Assembly: GCF_003226555.1 (NCBI RefSeq)
Contig: NZ_QKQS01000033.1
Span: forward strand, 64,166-128,165
Length of the DNA: 64,000 bases
Reading direction: 5' to 3'
From: Rhodopseudomonas palustris
GTDB taxonomy: Bacteria > Pseudomonadota > Alphaproteobacteria > Rhizobiales > Xanthobacteraceae
Shown here: in pieces, positions 1-8,697 of the stretch
Numbering within the stretch: the first letter of the stretch is position 1
How the letters are laid out: each line of letters starts with the position of its first letter
Position numbers and translations under genes: made by a program
Notes under the pieces: model-generated
What the model was told of the DNA's origin: nothing
What the model saw: the letters and a program-made list of their open reading frames with translations, nothing else
Database searches by the model: none

Positions 1-78
1 AGGGGGCGGAAGCGGCTCGACCGTGCTACACAGCGGGCCGCCGTGCGGTCCGCGCGGCATCAACCGCTTTGGTGCCCC

Positions 79-498
79 ATGCTGCGGATCAGCCGCACCC
101 TCGTGATCGAGGACGACGACATCGAGATCAGCTTCATCCGTGCCTCCGGGCCGGGCGGGCAGAACGTCAACAAGCTCGCCACCGCGGCGCAGCTCCGGTT
201 CGACACGCATAAGATCGCGCTGCCGGAGGACGCGGCGGCGCGCCTCATCGGTCTGGCAGGCCAGCGCATGACCAAGGACGGCGTCATCGTCATTCGCGCC
301 GATCGCTATCGCACCCAGGAGCGCAACAAGGCCGATGCGCTGGAGCGGCTTGAAGAGTTGCTGAAAGCCTCGCTGGTCCGCCCGATCCCGCGCCGCGCCA
401 CCCGCCCGACCCTCGGCTCCAAGAAACGCCGCCTCGAAGGCAAGAAGCGCCGCGGCGACATCAAGGCGGGGCGGAGCGGCAAGAGCTTCGACGATTGA
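79..498 (+). CDS. arfB: Alternative ribosome-rescue factor ArfB (YaeJ-like peptidyl-tRNA hydrolase)
   Basis: ArfB enters the empty mRNA channel of stalled ribosomes and hydrolyses the peptidyl-tRNA. The 139-residue protein has the catalytic GGQ loop in the context GPGGQNVNK near residue 27. It ends in the Lys/Arg-rich tail that ArfB proteins use to probe the mRNA entry channel (SKKRRLEGKKRRGD near the C-terminus). It lacks the stop-codon-recognition domains of RF1/RF2, and its length fits the family. An upstream in-frame GTG at 43 would add 12 poorly conserved-looking residues, so ATG 79 is preferred, although no strong Shine-Dalgarno sequence precedes it. Confidence 0.88.
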   Translation: MLRISRTLVIEDDDIEISFIRASGPGGQNVNKLATAAQLRFDTHKIALPEDAAARLIGLAGQRMTKDGVIVIRADRYRTQERNKADALERLEELLKASLVRPIPRRATRPTLGSKKRRLEGKKRRGDIKAGRSGKSFDD

Positions 499-503
499 GC
501 CCC

Positions 504-655
504 TTCACCCTCCCCTGGAGGGGGAGGGTCGCTCGCTTTAGCGAGCGGGGTGGGGTGGCGAAGAGTTCATCCGCCGTGCTCGCGGCTCACCCCACCCCGT
601 CACGCACTCCGCTTCGCGGACCGCGTGCCGACCCTCCCCCTCCAGGGGAGGGTGA
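504..655. repeat. GC-rich palindromic intergenic repeat (CTCCCC family, copy 1)
   Basis: Long inverted repeat: the arm at 504-532 (TTCACCCTCCCCTGGAGGGG...) is the reverse complement of the arm at 629-655. An inner CACCCCACCCC/GGGGTGGGG pair lies between them. It sits between arfB and mutL. Related elements occur at 2550, 5428 and, within uvrB, at 26170. It may also act as a transcript-end hairpin. Confidence 0.8.
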
Positions 656-732
656 AGAGAGTTCTTTTGCAGCCGCATCGCCTTGAGCATCGGCGTCGCT
701 TAAACTTCACTGCCGCACACAGAGTCGCCCCC

Positions 733-2520
733 ATGCCCGTTCGTCAGCTCCCCGAAACCATCGTCAACCGCATCGCTGCCGGCGAGGTGGTGGAGCGGCC
801 AGCGAGCGTGGTGAAGGAGCTGGTCGAGAACGCGATCGACGCCGGGGCCAGCCGGATCGACATCTTCTCGGACGGCGGCGGCCGGCGGAAGATCGTGATC
901 GCCGACGACGGCTCCGGTATGACTGCGGCCGACCTGGCACTCGCGGTCGATCGCCATGCGACCTCGAAGCTCGACGATGAGGACCTGCTGGCGATCCGCA
1001 CCCTCGGGTTTCGCGGCGAGGCGCTGCCGTCGATCGGTGCGGTGGCGAAGCTGTCGATCACCACGCGCCACGCCAGCGAGCCGCACGCCTGGGCGATGCG
1101 GGTGGAGGGCGGCGACAAGACTCCGATCGCGCCGGCGGCGTTGACCCAAGGCACCCGTGTCGAAGTCGCCGATCTGTTCTTTGCGACGCCGGCGCGGCTG
1201 AAGTTTCTCAAGACCGACCGCACCGAGGCCGAGGCGATCCGCGAAGTGGTGCGACGCCTCGCGATGGCGCGGCCGGACGTCGCGTTCACGCTCGCCGGCG
1301 AAGAGCGCGCCCCGGTGACCTGGGCGGCGGCGCTGCCCGGCGCGCCCGGGCAATTGATCCGGCTCGGCGACATCCTTGGCGCGGAGTTTCGCGCCAACGC
1401 GATCGAGGTCCGAGCCGAGCGCGAGGGCGTGGTGGTCGAAGGCTTTGCGGCGGCGCCGTCGCTGACCAAGGCCAATGCGCTCGGGCAGTATCTGTTCGTC
1501 AACGGCCGCCCGGTGCGCGACAAGCTGATCATCGGCGCGGTGCGCGCGGCCTATTCGGACTACTTGCCGCGCGACCGCCATCCGGTGGTGGCGCTGTTCG
1601 TCACGTTGGATAGCCGCGAGGTCGACGCCAACGTCCATCCGGCCAAGACCGAGGTGCGCTTCCGCAATGCCGGCCTGGTCCGCGCGCTGATCGTGCACGC
1701 GCTGAAAGAAGGCTTGGCGCGCGAGGGCCGCCGCACCGCGGCCAACAGCGCCGGCAGCGTGATCTCGACATTTCGGCCGGCGTCGATGCCGCCGGCGAAC
1801 TGGGATTGGCGAGCTTCGCCGTCCTACCCGGTCGGCGGCAGCGCCGCGCCGTCGTTCGCCGAGCGCGCGCAGGCGGCGTTCGATGTCGGTGCGCCGAGCG
1901 CCGACATTCGTCCGGCCGAGATCACGCCGGATCTGCTCGACCGGCCGCTCGGCGCGGCGCGCACTCAGATCCACGAGACCTACATCGTGTCGCAGACCCG
2001 CGATGGCTTGATCGTCATCGATCAGCACGCCGCGCACGAGCGCATCGTCTATGAGCGGCTGAAGGCGTCGCTCGCAGCCAACGGCGTGCAGCGCCAGATC
2101 CTGCTGATCCCGGACATCGTCGAGATGGACGAGGCGACGGTGGAGCGTCTGGTCGCGCGCGCCGAGGAGCTGGCGCAGTTCGGCCTGGTGATCGAGAGCT
2201 TCGGTCCCGGCGCGGTGGCTGTGCGCGAGACGCCGTCGCTGCTGGGTAAGACCGATGCCGGCGGCCTGCTGCGCGATCTCGCCGAACACATGGCCGAGTG
2301 GGACGAAGCGCTGCCGCTGGAGCGCCGCCTGATGCACGTCGCCGCCACCATGGCCTGCCACGGCTCGGTGCGGGCCGGGCGCGTGCTCAAGCCGGAAGAG
2401 ATGAATGCGCTCTTACGCGAAATGGAAGCCACACCGAACTCCGGCCAATGCAACCACGGCCGCCCGACCTACGTCGAACTGACGCTGACCGATATCGAGA
2501 AGCTGTTCGGGCGGAGGTAG
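733..2520 (+). CDS. mutL: DNA mismatch repair protein MutL (endonuclease type)
   Basis: MutL couples MutS mismatch recognition to strand incision. The start at ATG 733 gives 595 residues beginning MPVRQLPETIVNRIAAGEVV, the canonical N-terminus; the longer upstream frame runs through the intergenic repeat and is rejected. GHKL ATPase motifs are present: ELVENAIDAGA (near residue 35), DDGSGM, and FRGEALPSIGAV (near 95). The C-terminal dimerisation domain carries the metal-binding endonuclease motif DQHAAHERIVYE (near 430), plus ACHGS and CNHGRPTYVEL near the end. It is therefore predicted to nick DNA itself, as in organisms lacking MutH. It lies downstream of arfB and is separated from it by a repeat. 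Confidence 0.97.
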   Translation: MPVRQLPETIVNRIAAGEVVERPASVVKELVENAIDAGASRIDIFSDGGGRRKIVIADDGSGMTAADLALAVDRHATSKLDDEDLLAIRTLGFRGEALPSIGAVAKLSITTRHASEPHAWAMRVEGGDKTPIAPAALTQGTRVEVADLFFATPARLKFLKTDRTEAEAIREVVRRLAMARPDVAFTLAGEERAPVTWAAALPGAPGQLIRLGDILGAEFRANAIEVRAEREGVVVEGFAAAPSLTKANALGQYLFVNGRPVRDKLIIGAVRAAYSDYLPRDRHPVVALFVTLDSREVDANVHPAKTEVRFRNAGLVRALIVHALKEGLAREGRRTAANSAGSVISTFRPASMPPANWDWRASPSYPVGGSAAPSFAERAQAAFDVGAPSADIRPAEITPDLLDRPLGAARTQIHETYIVSQTRDGLIVIDQHAAHERIVYERLKASLAANGVQRQILLIPDIVEMDEATVERLVARAEELAQFGLVIESFGPGAVAVRETPSLLGKTDAGGLLRDLAEHMAEWDEALPLERRLMHVAATMACHGSVRAGRVLKPEEMNALLREMEATPNSGQCNHGRPTYVELTLTDIEKLFGRR

Positions 2521-2549
2521 TTGTTATCGCTGCGCTACCGAGCGATCGT

Positions 2550-2691
2550 CACCTCTCCCCGCGCGCGGGGAGAGGTCGGATCGCATCGTAGATGCGATCC
2601 GGGTGAGGGGGCGTCTCCGCACGGTCGAAACTCTGTGCCAGTGTCGCCCCTCACCCCAACCCTCTCCCCGCAAGAGCGGGGCGAGGGAGCG
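2550..2691. repeat. GC-rich palindromic intergenic repeat (CTCTCCCC family, copy 2)
   Basis: ACCTCTCCCCGCGCGCGGGG-type hairpin at 2551-2575, a GATGCGATCC inner hairpin, and a second CTCTCCCCGC...GCGGGG hairpin at about 2661-2686. It lies between the convergent mutL and ilvE genes, where it could terminate both. Confidence 0.75.
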
Positions 2692-2713
2692 GCCGTGCCC
2701 GTGGTGAGCTGTC

Positions 2714-3826
2714 TCAGAACACCTTCTTGATCCAGCCATGGTTGTCCGGCGCGCGGCCGTATTGGATGTCGACCAGCTGCTTGCGCAGGCCCATCGCCAC
2801 CTCGCCGGCCTGGCCACCATTGATGGTGAAGTCGCCGTGGTTCGAGCACACCTTGCCAATCGGCGAGATCACCGCGGCGGTGCCGCAGGCGAACGCTTCC
2901 TTCAGCTTGCCGCTGGCCGCATCGGCGCGCCACTGATCGATGGTGTAAGCCTCCTCGCGCACCGTGCGGCCGGCCTCGCGGGCCAGCGCGATGATCGAGT
3001 CGCGGGTGATGCCGGGGAGGATGGTGCCGAGCGGCGGCGTCGACAGCGAGCCGTCGTCGAACACGAAGAACACGTTCATGCCGCCGAGCTCTTCGACGTA
3101 GCGGCGCTCCAGCGCATCGAGGAACACCACCTGGTCGCAGCCGCGTTCGATCGCCTCGGCCTGGGCGCGCAAAGACGCCGCGTAGTTGCCGCCGCATTTG
3201 ACGCCGCCGGTGCCGCCGACCGCCGCGCGGGTGTAGTTCTCCGACACCCAGATCGACACCGGGGCGGGGCCGCCCTTGAAGTACGAGCCGACCGGCGAGG
3301 CGATCACCGAGAAGATGTACTCCGACGATGGCTTGACGCCGAGGAACACTTCGCTGGCGATCATGAACGGCCGCAGATACAGGCTGCCTTCGCCGCCCGG
3401 GATCCAGTTGCGGTCGATCTTCACCAGCTGCTCGATCGCCTCGATGAACACCTGCTCGGGAAGCTGTGCCATCGCCATGCGGTCGGCGCTGTCGCGGAAA
3501 CGGCGCGCATTGGCGTCGGGGCGGAACAGGTTCACGCCGCCGTCGTCGCGCTTGTAGGCCTTGAGGCCTTCGAAGATCTCCTGCGCGTAGTGCAGCACGG
3601 CGTGCGCCGGATCGAGCGGGAAGTTCGAACGCGCCTCGATACGGGCGCCGTGCCAGCCGTGCGCCTGGTCATAGCGGACAATCGCCATGTGGTCGGTGAA
3701 GACCCGGCCGAAGCCGAGGTTTTCAAGCTTCGCGTCGCGTTCCTTGTCGGGCGTCGGGTTCGCCGAGGGCTGGATGTCGAAGTTCAGCCAGAGCGAGCCG
3801 TCGATCTTGTCGAACGAAACTCCCAT
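2714..3826 (-). CDS. ilvE: Branched-chain amino acid aminotransferase
   Basis: PLP fold-type IV transaminase (370 aa) for the last step of Leu/Ile/Val synthesis and their catabolism. It has the long-type (group II) BCAT layout: an ARIEARSNFPLDPAHAVLHY-like region, FEGLKAYK, YLRPFMIAS, the PLP-lysine segment GGVKCGGNYAAS, ERRYVEELGGMNVFFV, and EAFACGTAAVISP. The start at 3826 is preceded by AGGAGA at good spacing. It is transcribed divergently from the MarR-type gene at 4111. Confidence 0.95.
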   Translation of the reverse strand: MGVSFDKIDGSLWLNFDIQPSANPTPDKERDAKLENLGFGRVFTDHMAIVRYDQAHGWHGARIEARSNFPLDPAHAVLHYAQEIFEGLKAYKRDDGGVNLFRPDANARRFRDSADRMAMAQLPEQVFIEAIEQLVKIDRNWIPGGEGSLYLRPFMIASEVFLGVKPSSEYIFSVIASPVGSYFKGGPAPVSIWVSENYTRAAVGGTGGVKCGGNYAASLRAQAEAIERGCDQVVFLDALERRYVEELGGMNVFFVFDDGSLSTPPLGTILPGITRDSIIALAREAGRTVREEAYTIDQWRADAASGKLKEAFACGTAAVISPIGKVCSNHGDFTINGGQAGEVAMGLRKQLVDIQYGRAPDNHGWIKKVF

Positions 3827-4101
3827 CGATCTTCTCCTGGACCGGCGCGCCTGCGGGTGGCCGTGGTTGTCGCGGATCCGGCTACGAAAGCCGGCCGCAG
3901 AAGGTGGTTATCGGTCCCGGCGGTCGCCGGGAGATGTTTTTGGCGGAATTGCCGAACTCCGCTAATGTTTCGGCCGAGCCGTCCGACCATCGCATGCAGG
4001 CCGCCGGGCAGCTTCCTTTATCGGACTGCGCGGGCACGGGTCGCAAGCGGAATAGTCGAATATTTCGTCTTGGTCGGCGGTTTTGTAACATAAAGACCTG
4101 A

Positions 4102-4122
4102 TATGTCAACATGGCTGACATA
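4102..4122. promoter_or_regulatory. Perfect 7-bp inverted repeat over the marR start codon, candidate autoregulatory operator
   Basis: TATGTCA (4102-4108), a 7-nt spacer, then TGACATA (4116-4122), a perfect dyad. It contains the annotated ATG at 4111. MarR dimers typically bind such dyads in their own promoter. If translation instead starts at ATG 4135, the dyad lies in the 5' leader. Confidence 0.4.
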
Positions 4123-4662
4123 AATTTCAACGAGATGACCCGGCCGTCGGGCGATGCCCCGGCGGAGTCAAGGTCCGTCGCGGACCCGCATCCGCCGCGC
4201 TGGGACATCGTCGAGCTGCTGTTCTTCGCCTACCGCGACTTCGTCGGCGATGCGGACCATGTGCTGGAGGCGTTCGGCTTCGGCCGGGCCCATCACCGCG
4301 TGGTGCATTTCGTCTGCCGTTATCCCGGGTTGACGGTGGCCGATCTGCTCGACGTGCTGCGGATCACCAAGCAGTCGCTCAGCCGGGTGCTGAAGCAGCT
4401 CCTGGACGAGGGCTATATCGTGCAGAAGGCCGGCGACAGCGACCGCCGCCAGCGCCTTCTTTTCGCCACCGCTAAGGGCGAGGCGCTGGTGGAGAAACTG
4501 GCCCGGCTGCAGACCGAGCGGATCGACCGCGCGCTGCGCGATCTTCCGCCCGCCGGCGCCGAGGCGGTCGGAAAATTCCTCCGCGCCATGATCGATCGGG
4601 ACGATCCGGACAAGGTGCTCCAGACCATTCTGCACGGCGCCAGCGCAAAGGACGTGACGTGA
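4111..4662 (+). CDS. MarR-family transcriptional regulator (PetP-like)
   Basis: 183-residue winged-helix regulator. The core runs from about residue 30: helices, a recognition region (VADLLDVLRITKQSLSRVLKQL), and a wing with the DSDRRQRLLFATAKG signature. The stop overlaps the start of the next gene by 4 nt (GTGA), so the regulator and the response regulator are translationally coupled. This MarR plus OmpR-type arrangement resembles petP-petR of Rhodobacter capsulatus (family knowledge, not verified here). The start is ambiguous: ATG 4111 has no clear SD, and ATG 4135 is an alternative. A palindrome spans 4102-4122. Confidence 0.88.
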   Translation: MADINFNEMTRPSGDAPAESRSVADPHPPRWDIVELLFFAYRDFVGDADHVLEAFGFGRAHHRVVHFVCRYPGLTVADLLDVLRITKQSLSRVLKQLLDEGYIVQKAGDSDRRQRLLFATAKGEALVEKLARLQTERIDRALRDLPPAGAEAVGKFLRAMIDRDDPDKVLQTILHGASAKDVT

Positions 4663-5381
4663 TCCAGCTCGCAACACTGGCGAAGAAACCGGTCCGGCCC
4701 GCCGACGATGCGCCGCATCTCCTGCTGGTCGACGACGATCGCCGTATTCGTGACCTGCTGTCGCGGTTTCTCGCTTCCGAGGGCTATCGCGTCACCACCG
4801 CGCAGAGTGTGCGCGACGCCCGCGCCAAGCTGGCGGGGCTGGACTTCGATCTCTTGATCCTCGACGTGATGATGCCAGGCGAAACCGGCTTCGATCTCGC
4901 CCGCTCGATCCGCCAGACCTCCGACGTGCCGATCGTGATGCTCACCGCGCGGCACGAGGCCGAGAGCCGGATCGAGGGGCTGCAGATCGGCGCTGACGAC
5001 TATGTCGCCAAGCCGTTCGAGCCGCGCGAATTGCTGCTGCGGATCGGTAACATCCTCAAGCGCACCGCACCGGCCCCGGCCGCCAAGGCCGAGACGGTGG
5101 CGTTCGGGCCGTATGTGTTTCACATCGAGCGCGGCGAACTGCGCCAGGGCGAGGAGATCGTGCATCTCACCGACCGCGAGCGCGACATGTTGCGGATGCT
5201 GGCGGCGGCGCCCGGCGAGACCGTGCCGCGCGGCGATCTCAGCGGCGCCGGCAACGCCAACGAACGCGCCGTCGACGTCCAGATCAACCGCCTCCGCCGC
5301 AAGATCGAGCGCGACCCCGCCAACCCGCTGTTCCTGCAAGCCGTCCGCGGCATCGGCTATCGCCTGGTAGCGGCGCCGTAG
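4659..5381 (+). CDS. OmpR/PhoB-family response regulator (PetR-like)
   Basis: 240 aa, starting at the GTG overlapping the MarR stop. The receiver domain occupies about residues 20-135, with acidic-pocket residues in LLLVDDD, phospho-acceptor Asp69 in LLILDVMMPGE, a conserved Thr/Ser in VMLTARH, and Lys in YVAKPFEPREL. The C-terminal winged helix (about 150-238) includes LTDRERDMLRML, ERAVDVQINRLRRKIE and VRGIGYRL. It is probably phosphorylated by the histidine kinase encoded 280 bp downstream. The physiological signal is not evident from sequence. Confidence 0.93.
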   Translation: MIQLATLAKKPVRPADDAPHLLLVDDDRRIRDLLSRFLASEGYRVTTAQSVRDARAKLAGLDFDLLILDVMMPGETGFDLARSIRQTSDVPIVMLTARHEAESRIEGLQIGADDYVAKPFEPRELLLRIGNILKRTAPAPAAKAETVAFGPYVFHIERGELRQGEEIVHLTDRERDMLRMLAAAPGETVPRGDLSGAGNANERAVDVQINRLRRKIERDPANPLFLQAVRGIGYRLVAAP

Positions 5382-5427
5382 GCTTGGCCTCCGATCATGC
5401 GCACGGCCTTGCACCATGCACGACGCA

Positions 5428-5576
5428 ACCTCTCCCCGCCCTGCGCGGGGAGAGGTCGGCGCGCGTTCGCGCGCCGGGTGAGGGGCATGGCACGGCTTTG
5501 GTTGCAAGCATCTGCAACCGCGGATGCTCCGCAGCCCCTCACCCCAGCCCTCTCCCCGCAAGGGCGGGGAGAGGGG
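5428..5576. repeat. GC-rich palindromic intergenic repeat (CTCTCCCC family, copy 3)
   Basis: Begins ACCTCTCCCCGCCCTGCGCG and ends in the hairpin CTCTCCCCGC AAGG GCGGGGAGAG. It has the same architecture as the element at 2550-2691. It is inserted between the response-regulator and histidine-kinase genes and may attenuate read-through between them. Confidence 0.75.
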
Positions 5577-5659
5577 GCTCGCCGTGCTTGGGGCGAGTGC
5601 CTTGCTTTCAGCATTGACGCCGAAATCGGCGTTGCGCGCGCAATCGGGCGACCCGCGTG

Positions 5660-7048
5660 ATGAGCACGCTCGACACCGGGCTGACGCTGATCCGAACCGC
5701 GAGCCGGCGGGTGTCGGCGGTCAATGGTTACTTGGGCCAGCGCTTCAACGACTTCATGCCGAAGGGGCTGTATGCCCGCGCGCTGCTCATCATCATCGTG
5801 CCGATGGTGCTGCTGCAGTCGGTGATCGCCTTCGTGTTCATGGAACGGCACTGGAACACGGTGACGCAGCGACTGTCGGCGGCGGTGGTGCAGGACATTG
5901 CGGCGCTGATCGACGTCTACAAGAGCTACCCCCAGGACAAGGACAAGGCGGTGCTGCGCCGGATCGCGCAGAGCCGGCTCGGCTTGGTGGTGGATTTCCT
6001 CGGCCCCGGCGAGATGCCGCCGCCCGGTCCGAAGCCGTTCTTCTCGCTGCTCGACCAGTCGATCAGCAAGCAGATCAGCAAGCAGATCGCGCGGCCGTTC
6101 TGGATCGACACCGTCGGCCGATCCAATCTGGTCGAGATCCGGATCCAGCTCGACGATGCGGTGATGCGGGTGTTCGCGCTGCGCAGCGCCGCTTATGCGT
6201 CGAACTCGGAGATCTTCCTCTTATGGATGGTCGGCACCTCGACGGTGCTGCTGATCGTCGCGGTGCTGTTTTTGCGCAATCAGATCCGTCCGATCTTGCG
6301 CCTTGCCGATGCCGCAGAGAGTTTCGGCAAGGGCCGCGACGCGCCGAACTTCCGGCCGCGCGGCGCCCGCGAGGTGCGGCGCGCCGCCTATGCGTTTATC
6401 GAGATGAAGGCCCGCGTCGAGCGCTCGATCGAACAGCGCACCGCGATGCTGGCCGGCGTCAGCCACGATCTGCGCACCATCCTGACCCGGTTCAAACTGG
6501 AGCTCGAGCTGATCGGCGAAGCGCCCGAGACCGAGGGTATGCGTAAAGACGTCGACGAGATGTCGGCGATGCTGGAGGCGTATCTGGCGTTCGCGCGCGG
6601 TGACAGCGGCGAGCAGGCCCAGCCGACCGACATGGTGGCGGCGCTGGAGGAGCTGCGCTCCGATGCCGAGCGCCACGGCCACGTCGTCAGCGTCGCCTTC
6701 ACCGGCCAGCCGGTGGTCACGGTGAAGCCGGCCTCGTTCAAGCGCTGCCTTGCCAATCTGGTGTCCAACGCCGCCCGCCACGCCCACACCATCGCCATCA
6801 CGGGGCAGCGCGATCACCGCTATCTGACGGTGACGATCGACGACGACGGTCCCGGCATTCCTACGGCGATGCGCGAGGAGGTGTTCAAGCCGTTCCTGCG
6901 GCTCGACGACGCCCGCAATCAGGACGAAGGCGGTACCGGTCTCGGTCTCGCGATCGCCCGCGACATCGCCCGCACCCACGGCGGCGACATTACGCTGGGC
7001 GACAGCCCGATGGGCGGCCTGCGCGCGATCGTGCGGGTGCCGGTGTAG
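5660..7048 (+). CDS. EnvZ-like sensor histidine kinase
   Basis: 462-residue membrane histidine kinase. TM1 is at about residues 41-61 and TM2 at about 186-206, bracketing a periplasmic domain of roughly 120 residues. A HAMP region follows, then an H-box with phospho-acceptor His269 (GVSHDLRT), N-box NLVSNAARHA, and G-boxes DDGPGIP and GGTGLGLAIARDIA. It is the likely partner of the OmpR-type regulator just upstream, from which it is separated by a palindromic repeat. The in-frame GTG at 5657 directly precedes ATG 5660, and the ATG is preferred. Confidence 0.92.
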   Translation: MSTLDTGLTLIRTASRRVSAVNGYLGQRFNDFMPKGLYARALLIIIVPMVLLQSVIAFVFMERHWNTVTQRLSAAVVQDIAALIDVYKSYPQDKDKAVLRRIAQSRLGLVVDFLGPGEMPPPGPKPFFSLLDQSISKQISKQIARPFWIDTVGRSNLVEIRIQLDDAVMRVFALRSAAYASNSEIFLLWMVGTSTVLLIVAVLFLRNQIRPILRLADAAESFGKGRDAPNFRPRGAREVRRAAYAFIEMKARVERSIEQRTAMLAGVSHDLRTILTRFKLELELIGEAPETEGMRKDVDEMSAMLEAYLAFARGDSGEQAQPTDMVAALEELRSDAERHGHVVSVAFTGQPVVTVKPASFKRCLANLVSNAARHAHTIAITGQRDHRYLTVTIDDDGPGIPTAMREEVFKPFLRLDDARNQDEGGTGLGLAIARDIARTHGGDITLGDSPMGGLRAIVRVPV

Positions 7049-7089
7049 TTCTATTCGTGTCGTTCGTCGGCGTCTTCCTATCCTCAACC

Positions 7090-7190
7090 GTCATCACCCG
7101 CGCATGCGGGTGGCCCAGTATTCCAGAGCGCCGATGACTTGAACCGAGCGCTCTGGAATACTGGGTCGCCCGGACGAGCCGGGCGATGAC
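7090..7190. repeat. Intergenic palindrome (GTCATC...GATGAC family)
   Basis: Starts GTCATCACCCGCGCATGCGGG and ends GCCCGGACGAGCCGGGCGATGAC. The interior CAGTATTCCAGAGCG is repeated inverted as CGCTCTGGAATACTG. It lies downstream of the histidine-kinase gene, adjacent to a second copy. Confidence 0.75.
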
Positions 7191-7209
7191 GGGTCTTATT
7201 CGAGGTAGC

Positions 7210-7316
7210 GTCATCGCCGGGCTCGACCCGGCGATCCATCCTCTTCGCGGAATGCTGCTGCATCTGGGCGCGCGCTTTCGCGCGTGATGGATCCGCGGGT
7301 CAAGCCCGCGGATGAC
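7210..7316. repeat. Intergenic palindrome (GTCATCGCCGGGCTCGACCCGGCGATCCATC family)
   Basis: GTCATCGCCGGGCTCGACCC... on the left and GATGGATCCGCGGGTCAAGC... on the right form a long imperfect inverted repeat. Relatives occur at 17387, 24764 and 30041. It lies at the convergent junction between the kinase gene and proC. Confidence 0.8.
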
Positions 7317-7331
7317 GCTTCGTAGCGTTGC

Positions 7332-8165
7332 TTACTTCGCCAATTCCCGCGAACGCCGCGTCGCCGCCGCCACGGCCTTGATCATCAGCGGCTTCAATCC
7401 ATCCTCCGCCATCAGCACCTCCAGCGCGGCGGCGGTGGTGCCACCGGGGGAGGTGACGTTCTTGCGCAGCGTGGCGGCGTCGAGGTCGGAGCGGTGCAGT
7501 AGTTCGCCGGAGCCGGCGACGGTGGCGCGGGCGAGCGTCATGGCGAGGCCTTCGGGCAAGCCGGCTTCGACGCCGGCACGGGCGAGTTCTTCGGCGAGCA
7601 GGAACACGTAAGCCGGGCCCGAACCGGACACCGCGGTGACGGCATCAATCAGGGCTTCGTCGTCGACCCATTCGACGCCGCCGGTGGCGCGCAGCAGCGC
7701 ATCGGCGATGCCGCGCTGCGCGGAGGTGACGTTAGAGGCCGCCACCGCGACGGTGATGCCGCGGCCGATCGCGGCCGGGGTGTTCGGCATTGCCCGGACG
7801 ACGTGTCCGCCGAGTTGGTCGGACAGTGCTGCGATCGGCTTGCCGGCCATGATCGACACCACCAGGGTCGACGGCCCGACATAGCCGCGCAGCGCCGCGG
7901 CGGCTTCGCCGAACATCTGCGGCTTCACCGCGACCACCAGCGTCGACACCGCGCCGACATCGGCAGCGGAGGCATTGAGGCGGACGCCGCGCGTGCTCAG
8001 CGCCGCGATCTCGTCGGTCGGATGCGGCTCGATCACTACGACGTCGCCGCCGTCGAGCCCCTGCGCCAGCCAGCCGGTGAGCAGCGCGCCGCCCATCTTG
8101 CCGGCGCCGGCCAGCACCACGGTGCCGCCGAGTTTTTGCAGGGGAGATTGAGCAGAGCTGGTCAT
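7332..8165 (-). CDS. proC: Pyrroline-5-carboxylate reductase
   Basis: NAD(P)H-dependent reduction of pyrroline-5-carboxylate to proline (277 aa). The N-terminal Rossmann motif is VVLAGAGKMGGALL. The C-terminal dimerisation domain has the family signature DAVTAVSGSGPAYVFLLAEEL and a TSPGGTTAAALEVL stretch. ATG 8165 (MTSSAQSPLQ) is chosen; an in-frame ATG at 8174 would add only MLA. The next gene upstream on the same strand is separated from it by about 100 bp. Confidence 0.95.
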   Translation of the reverse strand: MTSSAQSPLQKLGGTVVLAGAGKMGGALLTGWLAQGLDGGDVVVIEPHPTDEIAALSTRGVRLNASAADVGAVSTLVVAVKPQMFGEAAAALRGYVGPSTLVVSIMAGKPIAALSDQLGGHVVRAMPNTPAAIGRGITVAVAASNVTSAQRGIADALLRATGGVEWVDDEALIDAVTAVSGSGPAYVFLLAEELARAGVEAGLPEGLAMTLARATVAGSGELLHRSDLDAATLRKNVTSPGGTTAAALEVLMAEDGLKPLMIKAVAAATRRSRELAK

Positions 8166-8268
8166 CGCGAGCATCCATCTGCGCCGCGACGGCGGCGCGT
8201 TCTGGCTGGGTTTTATGGGATGCTCGAAGGGGTCACAAGCGCCGTGCGCTGTGCGCCGCGCGCAGAGA

Positions 8269-8697
8269 TCAGAGCGTCTTCAGGAAGAACAGGCGCTGTG
8301 ATCCGCGCGGATGGTCGGCGATGCGGCCGAACTCTTGATAGCCGTGCTTGCGATAGAAGTCCGGCGCCTGAAACTGATAGGTATCGAGCCATACACCGGC
8401 GCAGCCGCGTGCCTTGGCGATCTGCTCGGCGCGGCTCAGCAGCTCGGTGCCGAGCCCGCTGCGGCGCGACGTGTCCGGAACGGCGAGCAGTTCGACGAAC
8501 AGCCAATCGTAGACGATCCGGCCCCACAGGCCGCCGATAGTCTCGCCGGTATCCGGATCTTCGACGACTAAGCAGACTTGCTGAAAGCCGGACGGTCCGC
8601 CGGCCTGCTCATTATGCGCGATCAGCGCGCGCAGGATCGCGGCGCGGTCCTGCTCGGACGCATCGTCGCGAACGACAATGCGCGGCGCTCGGCTCAC
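8269..8697 (-). CDS. GNAT-family N-acetyltransferase
   Basis: 142 aa from a GTG start that overlaps the upstream YbjN-gene stop by 4 nt (GTGA), so the two are probably co-translated. The GNAT core is visible: IVYDWLFVELLAVPDTSRRSG (beta4 and the acetyl-CoA pyrophosphate loop, here RRSGLGTELL), then VWLDTYQFQAPDFYRKHGYQEFGR, typical of GCN5 motif B. The longer frame through the upstream gene is a shadow and is rejected. The substrate is unknown. Confidence 0.85.
   Translation of the reverse strand: MSRAPRIVVRDDASEQDRAAILRALIAHNEQAGGPSGFQQVCLVVEDPDTGETIGGLWGRIVYDWLFVELLAVPDTSRRSGLGTELLSRAEQIAKARGCAGVWLDTYQFQAPDFYRKHGYQEFGRIADHPRGSQRLFFLKTL

Noticed and set aside
700-2361. 553-aa reverse-strand ORF opposite mutL
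   Set aside because: High-GC shadow frame, Arg/His/Ala-rich with no domain; mutL is unambiguous on the other strand.
2738-4093. 451-aa forward ORF opposite ilvE
   Set aside because: Antisense shadow of a confirmed BCAT gene; composition typical of out-of-frame GC-rich DNA.
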